A DNA stretch of 39,236 nucleotides. Source: Streptosporangiaceae bacterium NEAU-GS5. Its GTDB lineage: Bacteria > Actinomycetota > Actinomycetes > Streptosporangiales > Streptosporangiaceae. The stretch lies in contig JAGFNW010000056.1 of NCBI GenBank assembly GCA_017592665.1, positions 1 through 39,236 of the forward strand. Reading direction: 5' to 3'. Both the position numbers and the translations under genes were made by a program. Shown piece after piece: positions 9,035 to 17,258 of this stretch. The notes under the pieces are model-generated. The model saw nothing but the letters and a program-made list of their open reading frames with translations. It was not told where the DNA came from and did not search any database. Every line of letters begins with the position of its first letter. The stretch's first letter is position 1.

Positions 9035-10971
9035 CACGCCTGCCTGGCGAGCCGGTTGAGCAGGGACAGGTCGGAGGGGTCGAGGCGGGCCGCCGCCAGC
9101 CGGCTCACCTGCTCCACCAGCATCCGCCATTCCCCCTCGTACGGCCGGCAGATCATGGCGCTGTACTCGCGGAACAGCTCCTCGGCCTGAGCCCGCCTGA
9201 ACGGCTGGACCTCGCAGGAGCGCGCCAGCATGGGGAAGTCTCCGAGGAGCCGCCTGGCGTCCTTGGTGCGTTCGGCGACGATCAACCGCACGTCCGCCAC
9301 CTCGCCTTCCGCGATCGGCATCAGCAGGCCGGGGACGAGGTAACCGGTCAGCTCGTGTTCGAGCACGCGGGCCAGGTGGTCGAGGGCGATCGTGAGAGGA
9401 CGGCCGCCGGCGACCTCGGCGAGCAGGGCGCGAAGGGCGGCCATCAGCTCCTTGCGGAGCGCGCCCTCTTCCTCGGTTTCGGCCTCCCAGGGCCCGTTGT
9501 CGTCAGGCGTCAGCTCGTCGTCGCCGACCGTCGGCGGGCGGCGGCCCTGGCGGAGGTGGACCAGCTGGTGGCGGAAGCGCCGGGCCGGCAGCTCCGCCCG
9601 GCCGGGAAGGCGGCCGGCCAGCGCGTCGACCAGGGCCCTGACCACGTCGACCCAGGACACGGTCCGCCCGTCCTTGATGGTCTTGACGTCGACGTAGACG
9701 GCCTGGCTGCCGCGCAGGCACCAGGTGAACACACACGACCTGACCAGGGACGACTTGCCGACCTCCGGCTCGCCGCCGACCAGGCAGGCCTGGTATCCAG
9801 GAGCGTCCACGTCGGGCCCGTCCCACAAGGCCCAGTGCTCGGCGACGCGGTCGACCGTCTGGCCCACACTGGTGTACCACTTCTCCTGCTTCGCGATCTT
9901 CACCACCGCGTCCCGGTCGACGCCGGGGCCGAGCTGCCACGGCAGCACCTGCTCGGGGTGGCGGCGCACGATCAGCGACGGCAGCGCCCACGCGTCGTCC
10001 TGTTTCCTGAACAGGTCGCGCCGGGCGCTGCGGACGGCCAGGTCGACGGGCTTCCCCTCGGCCAGCGCCGCGTAGAGGGCGCCGGCGAAGCGCACGGCCG
10101 ACGGCGAGGCGATGTCGCCCTGCATGGTCAGCACGGCGTCCGCGCCGAGGTCCTCGAAGGCCGCGGCGACTCCCCAGCCGACCGCCTGCGCGTCGGCCGG
10201 CCCGGCGGCCGACGTCGTGCGGCAGGCGTTGAGGAACACCAGGCGCGGCGCCGGCACCTCCGAGTTGGCCATGTAGTAGCTGGTGAGCGGCTCATTGGCG
10301 GCGGCGGGCCCGAGTTGGAGCGCTGGGCTGCCGTCCTCCCAGGTGCCGTGCCCGATGAAATGGAACACGTGCGGCTTCAGCGCCTTGAACCTCGCGACCA
10401 GCTCATCCGGCGACGGCTCGGTGAGCACCTCCACGTGCCACGCGCCGAGGCCCTCACGGAGGGCCCAGCGCACGGCGTCCACCTCGTCGCTCGCGCGAAG
10501 GTTCGGGTCGTGGGCGTCACCGACGACGATCAGCACGCGGATGGGCACCAGGAAGCCGGGCCCGACACCGGGCCGGAAGCTGCCGCGCACGCACCCGTAC
10601 GCGTCGTCGAGGAACGGATGCTTCTGGGTCGGTGCGAGCATCAGCTCCCACGGCAGCGTGCGCAGCGCGCCGGCCCGCATGTCGAAGACCGTGCGGATCC
10701 GGTCGGGGCCGGCCAGCAGCGCGCCCCAGGCCTGGCCGACGGCGGTGCCGGCGATGAGCTGGTAGAGGGACCTGCCCGCGGCCAGCCGGGCGGCGGGATT
10801 GGGCACGCTCGCGAGCAGGACCCCGCGCAGCGTCTCCAGGTCGCCGGGGTCGGGCAGCTCGCACTGCGCCACCGGGTCGCCGCCGCTCTGGTCGGTGTAG
10901 AGGCTCACCGGGTAGTGGCCGGCGCCGTCGCCGCCGATCAGGTCGTCCACCCTGATGACGCTGGTGATCAA
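9034..10971 (-). CDS. CHAT-domain caspase-like protease fused to a P-loop ATPase
   Basis: 645 residues from a TTG start with AGGCGG just upstream. An in-frame GTG at 10950 is an alternative. Residues ~50-345 are a CHAT (caspase HetF associated with TPRs) protease: LPWELMLAP (~106), HVFHFIGHG with catalytic His208, and RLVFLNACRT with catalytic Cys250. Both members of the His/Cys dyad are present. From ~395 comes an NTPase domain with Walker A GGEPEVGKSS (Lys406, Ser407) and a probable Walker B TIALD (Asp531), as in STAND regulators. The combination predicts a cysteine protease gated by nucleotide-dependent oligomerisation, known from bacterial NLR-like immunity, gasdermin operons and TPR-CHAT of type III-E CRISPR. 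It lies between the membrane-protein gene and the giant ATPase gene. Substrate unknown; the neighbouring zinc peptidase or membrane protein are candidates. Confidence 0.9.
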   Translation of the reverse strand: MITSVIRVDDLIGGDGAGHYPVSLYTDQSGGDPVAQCELPDPGDLETLRGVLLASVPNPAARLAAGRSLYQLIAGTAVGQAWGALLAGPDRIRTVFDMRAGALRTLPWELMLAPTQKHPFLDDAYGCVRGSFRPGVGPGFLVPIRVLIVVGDAHDPNLRASDEVDAVRWALREGLGAWHVEVLTEPSPDELVARFKALKPHVFHFIGHGTWEDGSPALQLGPAAANEPLTSYYMANSEVPAPRLVFLNACRTTSAAGPADAQAVGWGVAAAFEDLGADAVLTMQGDIASPSAVRFAGALYAALAEGKPVDLAVRSARRDLFRKQDDAWALPSLIVRRHPEQVLPWQLGPGVDRDAVVKIAKQEKWYTSVGQTVDRVAEHWALWDGPDVDAPGYQACLVGGEPEVGKSSLVRSCVFTWCLRGSQAVYVDVKTIKDGRTVSWVDVVRALVDALAGRLPGRAELPARRFRHQLVHLRQGRRPPTVGDDELTPDDNGPWEAETEEEGALRKELMAALRALLAEVAGGRPLTIALDHLARVLEHELTGYLVPGLLMPIAEGEVADVRLIVAERTKDARRLLGDFPMLARSCEVQPFRRAQAEELFREYSAMICRPYEGEWRMLVEQVSRLAAARLDPSDLSLLNRLARQA

Positions 10972-10991
10972 TGGTCCGCCTGTAAGCCTGG

Positions 10992-11048
10992 GGTCATACG
11001 CCGGTCACTTGGTCATACGCTGGTCACTGGTCATACGCGGGTCATACG
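10992..11048. repeat. Four GGTCATACG direct repeats between the membrane-protein and CHAT genes
   Basis: GGTCATACG occurs at 10992-11000, 11011-11019, 11029-11037 and 11040-11048, with GGTCAC half-copies at 11003 and 11022. The spacings are 19, 18 and 11 bp. The last copy contains the stop codon of the membrane-protein gene. This 70-bp spacer is the only sizeable gap within the five-gene cluster, so the array could be an operator or an RNA element setting CHAT expression. It could equally be slippage-derived repetition. Confidence 0.7.
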
Positions 11049-11497
11049 TCAGGGAACAGCCTCCGCGCGTAGGCCGCAAGGTCGGCCAGGGAGCCGGGCT
11101 CGGGCTCGCCGGCGTCCTCCTCGCGGGCGCCGAGCCGCACTCCGGTCTGGGCGGCGGCGTGGGACTGGACGGCGGCGGCCAGGATGGCGCCGTTCTTGGC
11201 GTCCTTCTCGTTCTCGTCGGCCCGGGCCTTGGCCTCGTCGGCCTCCTTCTGCGCGGCGTTCGCGCGCTGGACCGAAGTCCCGAACAGCGCGCCCACGCCC
11301 GCGAACACCACGGCCTCGAAGCCGCCGAGCAGGTAGACCAGGCGATCCCAGTGTTCGGCGTCGCGCATGAACCCGAGAACGATCAGCGCGACGATGAACA
11401 TCACGATGAGCGCGATCGCCACGGTCGCCTGTAACACGCCGACGTCCGGCCTCTTCTGCCCTTGCTCGTCCGCCACTGCCCGCCCGCCTCTCCTCAC
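11042..11497 (-). CDS. Small membrane protein with two helices and a cytoplasmic coiled coil
   Basis: About 151 residues. Two hydrophobic segments lie at ~22-43 (ATVAIALIVMFIVALIVLGF) and ~53-73 (LVYLLGGFEAVVFAGVGALFG), joined by a short polar loop. They are followed by a charged helix (QKEADEAKARADENEKDAK) and a polar tail ending ARRLFPDV. With both termini inside, the coiled coil would face the cytoplasm, where CHAT or ATPase partners could bind or cut it. Starts: GTG 11497 with GAAGG upstream, or GTG 11476 with AGGAGAGG upstream. The response-regulator stop is only 8 nt before the first. I do not recognise a named family. It is not gasdermin-like by length or pattern. It is a plausible membrane effector or anchor of the cluster. 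Confidence 0.8.
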   Translation of the reverse strand: MRRGGRAVADEQGQKRPDVGVLQATVAIALIVMFIVALIVLGFMRDAEHWDRLVYLLGGFEAVVFAGVGALFGTSVQRANAAQKEADEAKARADENEKDAKNGAILAAAVQSHAAAQTGVRLGAREEDAGEPEPGSLADLAAYARRLFPDV

Positions 11498-11505
11498 GCG
11501 AGCCT

Positions 11506-12162
11506 TCAGGTTATTCGGTAGCCGACCGTCGGTGTGGTGATGATTACAGGTGGATCGCCGAGTTTGCGGCGCAGCCGTCCCACGGTGACCGTGACGGTGT
11601 TGGTGAACGGATCGGCATGCTCGTCCCAGACCTGCTCCAGCAGGTCCTCGGCGCTGAGATACGCGGGGCTGGCGCGGAGCAGGGCCTCAAGGACGGCGAA
11701 CTCCTTGACCGACAGGTCCAGGTGGCGTCCGTCGCGGGTGACCGTACGGCGAAGCGGGTCGAGCTCGATCCCGGCGGCGCGGAGCGTCCGCGCCCGGGCG
11801 GACGGGCGGCGGCGTGCCAGGGCGCGCACGCGCAGCACGAGCTCGGGGAAGTGGAACGGCTTGGCCAGGTAGTCGTCGGCGCCCAGGGTGAGGCCGCTGA
11901 CCCGGTCGCCGGGCGACCCGGCGGCGGTCAGCATCAGCACCATGGGCCGCCCGTCCCGCTCGGTGATCATCTGGCAGAGCGCGTCGCCGTGGATGCCGGG
12001 CAGGTCGCGGTCGAGGACCACCACGTCATAGGACACCCCGTCGAGCTTGGCCGCCGCCTCCAGGCCGTCGTGCGCGGCGTCCACCGCCATGCCCTGGTCG
12101 CGCAGGCCTTCGACCACGACGTCGGCGAGCGCCCTGGCGTCCTCGACGACCAGCACCCTCAT
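11506..12162 (-). CDS. OmpR/PhoB-family response regulator
   Basis: 218 residues. The receiver domain carries the acidic pair Glu7/Asp8, the phosphoacceptor Asp51 (VVVLDRDLPG), Thr79 (MLTAAG) and Lys101 (YLAKPF). A winged-helix DNA-binding domain occupies ~125-218, with the usual LSVKEFAVLEALLR and NTVTVTVGRLRRKLG segments. Phosphorylation by the partner kinase should control promoter binding. The ATG overlaps the kinase stop by 4 nt (ATGA), so the two are translationally coupled. Its own stop lies 8 nt before the first gene of the CHAT cluster on the same strand, so that cluster may be cotranscribed with the two-component system and autoregulated. Confidence 0.95.
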   Translation of the reverse strand: MRVLVVEDARALADVVVEGLRDQGMAVDAAHDGLEAAAKLDGVSYDVVVLDRDLPGIHGDALCQMITERDGRPMVLMLTAAGSPGDRVSGLTLGADDYLAKPFHFPELVLRVRALARRRPSARARTLRAAGIELDPLRRTVTRDGRHLDLSVKEFAVLEALLRASPAYLSAEDLLEQVWDEHADPFTNTVTVTVGRLRRKLGDPPVIITTPTVGYRIT

Positions 12163-13295
12163 GCCGGCACCGCGACGGCGAGCGGCAGCGACACGTCGAC
12201 CCGCAGCCCGCCGGACGGCCGGGCGCGCAGCGCGAGGTCGCCGCCGTGCGCGGCGGCGACGGCCGCGACGATCGACAGCCCGAGCCCGGCGCCGCCGTCC
12301 GATCCGACCCGGTCGGCCCCGAGCCGGCGGAACGGCTGCGCCAGCCGGTCGACCTGGTCCTGGTCGAGCACCGGCCCTCCCGTCTCCACCACCAGCACGG
12401 CCTCCGACGCGGCCGGCTCGACCATGAGGTGCATCCAGCCGCCGTCGCGGTTGTGCCGGATCGCGTTGTCGACCAGGTTGTCGACCATCCGCCGCAGCAG
12501 GGTCGGGCTGCCCTCGACCACCGCCTCGGCCACCGCGACCTCCACCGTCAGGTCCCGCGCGGCGATGTCGGCCGTACGCGCGGCGAGCGCCGCGGACACG
12601 ACGTCGCCGAGCGCGAGCGGCGCGCGGCCGGGCAGGTCGTCGTGCTGGGTGCGGGCCAGGGTCAGGAACCCCTCCAGAAGCCGCTCGACCTGATCGAGTT
12701 CGGCGCGCACCCGCTCGGCCAGCACGATCGTCTGCGGCGGCGCCGGATCCGGCTTGGCCACCGCGACGTCAAGCGAGGCCCGCATGGTCGCCAGCGGCGT
12801 GCGCAGCTCATGTGAGGCGTTGGCCACGAACCGGCGCTGCGCCGCGAACGCGCTCTCCAGACGTTCCAGCAGCTCGTCGATAGTGTCGGCGAGGTCTTTC
12901 ACCTCATCGCGCGGGCCGGGCACGTCCAGCCGCTCGTGCAGGCTGTCGGCCGTGATCCGCCGGGTGGCGGCCGTCATCGCGCGCAGCGGGCGCAGCACCC
13001 GGCCCGCGACGAACCGGCCGAGCGCGACCGACAGCACGGCCATGACGGCAAGCGCGATCAGCGCGCCGGCCAGCAGCTGCCGCGACTGGACCGCGTGCAC
13101 CTGGTCCAGCTGCTCCTGCAGCACCCGGATCTGCACCCCGATCGGCTGCGGCTGCCCGGTGAAGGGCGAGGTCTGGGAGATGTCCATCCCGGCGTACGCC
13201 ACGATGCCGGCGATGGCCAGCAGGAAGGCGCCCGACAGCAGGAAGAGCGAACCATAGAGTGCGGTGAAACGGGTCCGGACAGTGCGACGCCTCAT
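12159..13295 (-). CDS. Sensor histidine kinase
   Basis: 378 residues from ATG 13295; a start at ATG 13331 would add 12 residues, and neither has a clear ribosome site. There are two membrane helices (~12-35 and ~75-98) flanking a short extracytoplasmic loop of about 38 residues (MDISQTSPFTGQ...). A HAMP linker follows, then the HisKA box FVANASHELRTPL with phospho-His162. The HATPase domain has the N-box NLVDNAIRHN and the G-box GGAGLGLSIV. The small sensor loop suggests it monitors the membrane or a protein partner rather than a bulky ligand. It pairs with the overlapping response-regulator gene and is divergent from the XRE-STAND gene across a 210-bp control region. Confidence 0.95.
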   Translation of the reverse strand: MRRRTVRTRFTALYGSLFLLSGAFLLAIAGIVAYAGMDISQTSPFTGQPQPIGVQIRVLQEQLDQVHAVQSRQLLAGALIALAVMAVLSVALGRFVAGRVLRPLRAMTAATRRITADSLHERLDVPGPRDEVKDLADTIDELLERLESAFAAQRRFVANASHELRTPLATMRASLDVAVAKPDPAPPQTIVLAERVRAELDQVERLLEGFLTLARTQHDDLPGRAPLALGDVVSAALAARTADIAARDLTVEVAVAEAVVEGSPTLLRRMVDNLVDNAIRHNRDGGWMHLMVEPAASEAVLVVETGGPVLDQDQVDRLAQPFRRLGADRVGSDGGAGLGLSIVAAVAAAHGGDLALRARPSGGLRVDVSLPLAVAVPA

Positions 13296-13505
13296 CCGTA
13301 CAGAATGCCGCGATCGCCCTAACAGCGACATGACAGGGCCATGTAGTAACGTCATCGCCCATGACCTCCCCGCGACGAGGGTGACGCGGGACGCGATCCG
13401 CGGGTTTCGGACGGTCAGATGGGCTACTACTGAACCAGCTGAGCTGCCATGTCGTTCAATGAGGTGGACCCCTACCACACCGAGCCCTCCCCTAGGGGGC
13501 AACCC
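13296..13505. promoter_or_regulatory. Divergent control region between the kinase and XRE-STAND genes
   Basis: This 210-bp spacer must contain promoters for both directions. I see a short palindrome CAGCTGAGCTG at 13436-13446. CCCCTAGGGG at 13489-13498 overlaps the AGGGGG ribosome site of the XRE-STAND gene. I could not assign convincing -35/-10 boxes. Confidence 0.4.
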
Positions 13506-15995
13506 ATGACCAGCGATCTCTCTTTTGGGCGATTCGTGAAGGTACGACGAAGAGCGCTGGACCTCACCCAGGAGGATCTGGCGCAACAGGTCGGGTATTC
13601 GGTGATCACTATCCGCAAGGTCGAGGCGGACGAGCGCCGTCCGTCCCGTCAGCTGGCCGAAAGGCTGGCCCAGTGCCTCGGCATCGTGCCCGAGGATCAG
13701 CCGGCCTTCGTCCTGCTCGCCCGGTCGCACCCGGGCGACACCAGGTCGCAGCTGCTCCAAAGGGTTGCCACCGACCGCCCCTGGCGTCCCGAACTGCGTC
13801 CGCCGACCAACCTGGCCACTCCGTTGACCCGGTTGATCGGACGTCAGCACGAGGTGCGCGTGATCCGCGAGGCTCTCTTGGATCGGGAGACCCGTCTGAT
13901 CACGCTTGTCGGGCCGCCGGGCATCGGAAAGAGCCGGTTGGGCGTGGCCGTGGCGACAGCCGTACAGCACGCCTTTCCTGACGGCGTGTTCGTGGTGCCG
14001 CTGGCCTCGATCAGCGACCCCATGCTCATCCCGCCGGCCGTCGCCGACGCGCTCGGCATCAAAGGGTCGACCGGGCAGACGTTCTCGCCGACCCTCATCG
14101 ATTTCCTGCACGACCGGCGCGTGCTGCTGGTCCTCGACAGCTTCGAGCACATGCTCGAGGCGGCCCGGCTGGTCGCCGACGTGCTGACGGCCTGCGCGGG
14201 CCTGAAGGTGCTGGTGACCAGCCGGGCGCCGCTGCACGTGCGCGGCGAGCACCTGTTCCAGGTGCCGCCGCTGGATCTGCCCGATCGGTCGCAGGATCTG
14301 ACGGCCGCGGCCGCGCTCGGATCCCCGGCCGTCGAGCTGTTCCACGAACGCGCGCGTGAGGCCATGCCCGATTTCGCGATCACCGACGCCAACGCCGCCG
14401 ACATCGCGCTGATCTGCGCCAACCTCGACGGGCTGCCGCTGGCGATCGAACTGGTCGCGGCCCGCACGCGGCTGCTGTCGCCACGGGAGATCGTGGCCCG
14501 CCTCGGCCATCGCCTCGCGCTGGCCACCGACGGCCCCCGGGATCTACCGGTACGCCAGCAGACGGTGCGCCGGGCCATCGACTGGAGCTACGACCTGCTC
14601 GACCCGGGGGAGCAGATCCTGTTCGCCCGGCTGGCGCTGTTCATCGGCGGATGCACGGCCGAGGCGGCGGAGGCCGTCGCCAACGCCCACGACGACCTGC
14701 CGATGCCGGTGCTCGAAGGGCTGGCCGCGCTCGCCGACAAGAACCTGCTCGGCCAGGAGGAGCGGACCGACGGCGAGCGGCACTTCGCGTTCCTGGAGAC
14801 CATCCGCGAGTACGCCGTGGAGCGGCTCGCCGAGCGTGGGGAGGAGGCCGCGGTCCGCGACCTGTACGACGCCTTCCACCTGTCGCTGGCCGAGAACGCC
14901 AACAAGCACATCGCCGACAACCAGGATCAGCAGACCTGGCTCGACCGGCTGGAGTCGGTGCAGGACAACCTTCGCGCCGTGCTCGAGGGCTACATCCAGC
15001 GCCAGGCCGCCGAGCCCGGGCTGCGCCTGTGCGCGGCGCTGTGGAAGTTCTGGCACATCCGCTCGCACCAGACCGAGGGCCGTCGCTGGATCTCGCTCAT
15101 TCTCCAGCTGAGCGGGCCGCGCAGCGACCACATCAAGGCGCAGGCGCTGCAGGGCGCCGGGTGGCTGGCGCTCGACCAGAGCGCGTACGACAAGGCCTAC
15201 CTCTACTTCGAGGAGAGCCGCGGCACCTTCCGCGCGCTCAGCGACTCCTACGGCGTGGCCGAGGCTCTGCACGGCGTCGGCATCATCATGCAGGCCACCG
15301 GCCGGGAGGAGGACGCGACCGCCGCGTTCCAGGAAAGTCTCGACCTCTACCGGGAGCTCGGCGACGACGAGGGCATCGCGTGGTCGCTCGACCATCTCGG
15401 CTGCGCGGCGCTGGAGCGGCACGACTACGAAGGCGCGCAGGACATGCTGGTGCAGAGCCTTGCCATCTTCCGCCGGCTGCACCACCCGTGGGGCTCGGCC
15501 ATCTCCCTGCACCATCAGGGGCTGGTCGCCCTCGCGGGGCTGCAGCCGGCGCGTGCCCGCGACTGCTTCCTCGACAGCCTGACCTTCTTCGAGGGGCTCA
15601 CCAACGGGTGGGGGATGGCGACCTCGTACGAGCACCTCGGCTACACGGCCCTGACCATGAACGACCATCGTCAGGCGGCCGAGCACTTCCATCGCAGTCT
15701 GCGGCTGAGCCACTCCGTACAGGATCGTGACGGACTGGCGCGTTCGCTTGCCGGGCTGGCCAGCCTCGCGGTGGCGGAGGGGCACCTCGAGCGGGCGGCG
15801 CGGTTCTTCGGCGCGGCGGAGGCGACGGCGGACGCGAGCGGCATCCGGATGAATCCGGTCGCCCACTTCATCTACCAGCGCGACGTCGCGGCCGTGCGCG
15901 ACGAGCTGTCGGAGCACGTGGCGGCCTCGGCTTGGTCGGCGGGGCGGGAGATGCCGGTCAACCAGGTCATGACGATGGCGCTGGCCGAGTTCTGA
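13506..15995 (+). CDS. XRE-family regulator with STAND ATPase and TPR repeats
   Basis: 829 residues from ATG 13506, chosen because AGGGGG lies 6 nt upstream. An earlier ATG at 13449 has no such site. Residues 5-62 form a lambda-repressor-type helix-turn-helix (LTQEDLAQQVGYSVITIRKVE). Residues ~108-400 form an NB-ARC/AfsR-like ATPase with GPPGIGKS (Lys142), LLVLDSFEH (Walker B, Asp211) and LVTSRAPL (sensor), followed by a winged helix. From ~480 on there are repeated TPR helices (for example 'AWSLDHLGCAALERHDYEGA'). The C-terminus ends near NQVMTMALAEF. Such proteins are large ligand-responsive transcription regulators common in actinomycetes. Being divergent from the kinase/CHAT cluster, it may regulate that shared region. 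The ligand is unknown. Confidence 0.9.
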   Translation: MTSDLSFGRFVKVRRRALDLTQEDLAQQVGYSVITIRKVEADERRPSRQLAERLAQCLGIVPEDQPAFVLLARSHPGDTRSQLLQRVATDRPWRPELRPPTNLATPLTRLIGRQHEVRVIREALLDRETRLITLVGPPGIGKSRLGVAVATAVQHAFPDGVFVVPLASISDPMLIPPAVADALGIKGSTGQTFSPTLIDFLHDRRVLLVLDSFEHMLEAARLVADVLTACAGLKVLVTSRAPLHVRGEHLFQVPPLDLPDRSQDLTAAAALGSPAVELFHERAREAMPDFAITDANAADIALICANLDGLPLAIELVAARTRLLSPREIVARLGHRLALATDGPRDLPVRQQTVRRAIDWSYDLLDPGEQILFARLALFIGGCTAEAAEAVANAHDDLPMPVLEGLAALADKNLLGQEERTDGERHFAFLETIREYAVERLAERGEEAAVRDLYDAFHLSLAENANKHIADNQDQQTWLDRLESVQDNLRAVLEGYIQRQAAEPGLRLCAALWKFWHIRSHQTEGRRWISLILQLSGPRSDHIKAQALQGAGWLALDQSAYDKAYLYFEESRGTFRALSDSYGVAEALHGVGIIMQATGREEDATAAFQESLDLYRELGDDEGIAWSLDHLGCAALERHDYEGAQDMLVQSLAIFRRLHHPWGSAISLHHQGLVALAGLQPARARDCFLDSLTFFEGLTNGWGMATSYEHLGYTALTMNDHRQAAEHFHRSLRLSHSVQDRDGLARSLAGLASLAVAEGHLERAARFFGAAEATADASGIRMNPVAHFIYQRDVAAVRDELSEHVAASAWSAGREMPVNQVMTMALAEF

Positions 15996-16017
15996 AGGGG
16001 AACAAAAAAGGGGGGTC

Positions 16018-16054
16018 GACGTGGGCACGGATGGCTGGTCCCCGTGCCCACGTC
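16018..16054 (-). terminator. Strong hairpin between convergent genes
   Basis: GACGTGGGCACGG (16018-16030) and CCGTGCCCACGTC (16042-16054) form a perfect 13-bp stem with an 11-nt loop. Read on the minus strand the stem is followed by six C and then six T (A-run at 16004-16009). It therefore best fits intrinsic termination of the MetE-like gene. It lies between two converging genes and could also stop the XRE-STAND transcript. Confidence 0.75.
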
Positions 16055-16110
16055 ACTTCCCCTACCCACTCGATTAGGCCACGCCGGAGCAGTACGGCGT
16101 CAGGTCGATC

Positions 16111-16146
16111 ACCGATACAAAAACCGATACAAAAACCGGTACACAG
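16111..16146. repeat. Tandem 12-bp repeat, three copies
   Basis: ACCGATACAAAA occurs at 16111-16122 and 16123-16134, followed by a degenerate third copy ACCGGTACACAG at 16135-16146. It lies in the intergenic space between the XRE-STAND and MetE-like genes. No function can be assigned. Confidence 0.7.
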
Positions 16147-16192
16147 CCCCAACCCCACACCCGGCCGCCGAGGAAATTTGAGACGGACCGGC

Positions 16193-17227
16193 TTAGGGCT
16201 GTTTTAGTTCGGAGCGGATCAGGGCGGTGGCCTCGACCATGGCGCGGAGCTTGCCGATGGCCAGGTCGCGGGAGATGTATTTCATGCCGCAGTCGGGGGC
16301 GATCTGCAGGCGCTCGGGCGGCAGGTAGCGCAGGGCCTCCCGGATCCGGCTGGCGATCTTGTCCACCGGCTCGACCGACGGGTCGCTGAGGTCGATCACT
16401 CCGAGGATCACTGACTTGTCCGGGATCTGCTCGAGGATGGACAGGTCGAGGCCGGGCTGGGCGGTCTCGATCGCGATCCAGTCGGCGGCGCAGTCGTTGA
16501 GCTCGGCGAGGAACGAGTAGCCCGGCGGGCGTGTGTGCACGATGGCCGCGTAGCCGAAGCAGGTGTGCAGGGCGACAGGCCCGGCGGCGCCGGCCAGCGC
16601 CCGGTTGATGGCCTCGAGGGCATATTCGCGGGCCTGCTCGGCGCGGGCCTGGAGGTAGGGCTCGTCGATCTGGACCAGGTCGGCCCCGGCCGCGAACAGA
16701 TCGGCGATCTCCTCGCGTACGGCATCGGCCAGGTCGAGAGCGAGCGCCCGCTGGTCGGGATAGAAGTCGTTCTGCGCCTGCTGGGTCATGGTGAACGGCC
16801 CGGGCAGCGTGATCTTCACCTGCCGGTCGGTGCTGCGGCGGAGGAAGGCCAGATCCTCGACCTCGACCGGGCGGGCCCGCCGGATCGGGCCGGTCACCCG
16901 CGGCACCGGATTGGGGTGGCCCGTGCGGTCGATGGCGGTGCCCGGGTTGTCGATGTCCATCCCGTCGAGGGCCGTGGCGAACCGGTTGGAGTAGCTTTCC
17001 CGCCGGATCTCGCCGTCGGTGATGATGTCCAGGCCGGCGCGCTCCATGTCCCTGATGGCCATCTCGGTCGCGTCGTCCTGCGCCTCGGCCAGGTGGTCGT
17101 CGGGGATCCGCCAGATCTCCTTGGCGCGGATTCTGGGCGGCAGCCGGCTCGCCAGCATGTCCCTGTCGACCAGCCAGCGCGGCTGGGGGAAGCTTCCGAC
17201 GACCGTCGTGCGCAGCGTCTCGTGCAT
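16193..17227 (-). CDS. MetE-like (cobalamin-independent) methyltransferase, C-terminal-domain-only type
   Basis: 344 residues, about half the length of full MetE and matching its catalytic TIM-barrel half alone. It starts with TTVVGSFPQPRW, as usual for this family. Zinc ligands are visible: His221 and Cys223 (LHTCFGY), Glu254 (IAIETAQPG) and Cys313 (IAPDCGMK). LVQIDEPYL is the conserved strand that binds the thiol substrate. The expected reaction is methyl transfer to a zinc-bound thiol such as homocysteine, but stand-alone homologues use varied methyl donors and thiols, so methionine synthesis is not proven. It is a single gene with a hairpin downstream. Its start lies 32 bases from the inner arm of a palindrome shared with the divergent binding-protein promoter. 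Confidence 0.85.
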   Translation of the reverse strand: MHETLRTTVVGSFPQPRWLVDRDMLASRLPPRIRAKEIWRIPDDHLAEAQDDATEMAIRDMERAGLDIITDGEIRRESYSNRFATALDGMDIDNPGTAIDRTGHPNPVPRVTGPIRRARPVEVEDLAFLRRSTDRQVKITLPGPFTMTQQAQNDFYPDQRALALDLADAVREEIADLFAAGADLVQIDEPYLQARAEQAREYALEAINRALAGAAGPVALHTCFGYAAIVHTRPPGYSFLAELNDCAADWIAIETAQPGLDLSILEQIPDKSVILGVIDLSDPSVEPVDKIASRIREALRYLPPERLQIAPDCGMKYISRDLAIGKLRAMVEATALIRSELKQP

Positions 17228-17258
17228 GAAGCCGACATTGCTCCCATTGCGCCACTCG

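Noticed and set aside
11042-11497. Bacterial gasdermin as the CHAT target
   Set aside because: The protein has two ordinary hydrophobic helices and a coiled coil in ~150 residues. It lacks gasdermin length and pattern.
13296-14510. N-terminal extension of the kinase frame
   Set aside because: It would run antisense through the XRE-STAND gene. The kinase's membrane helix and usual start lie at 13295.
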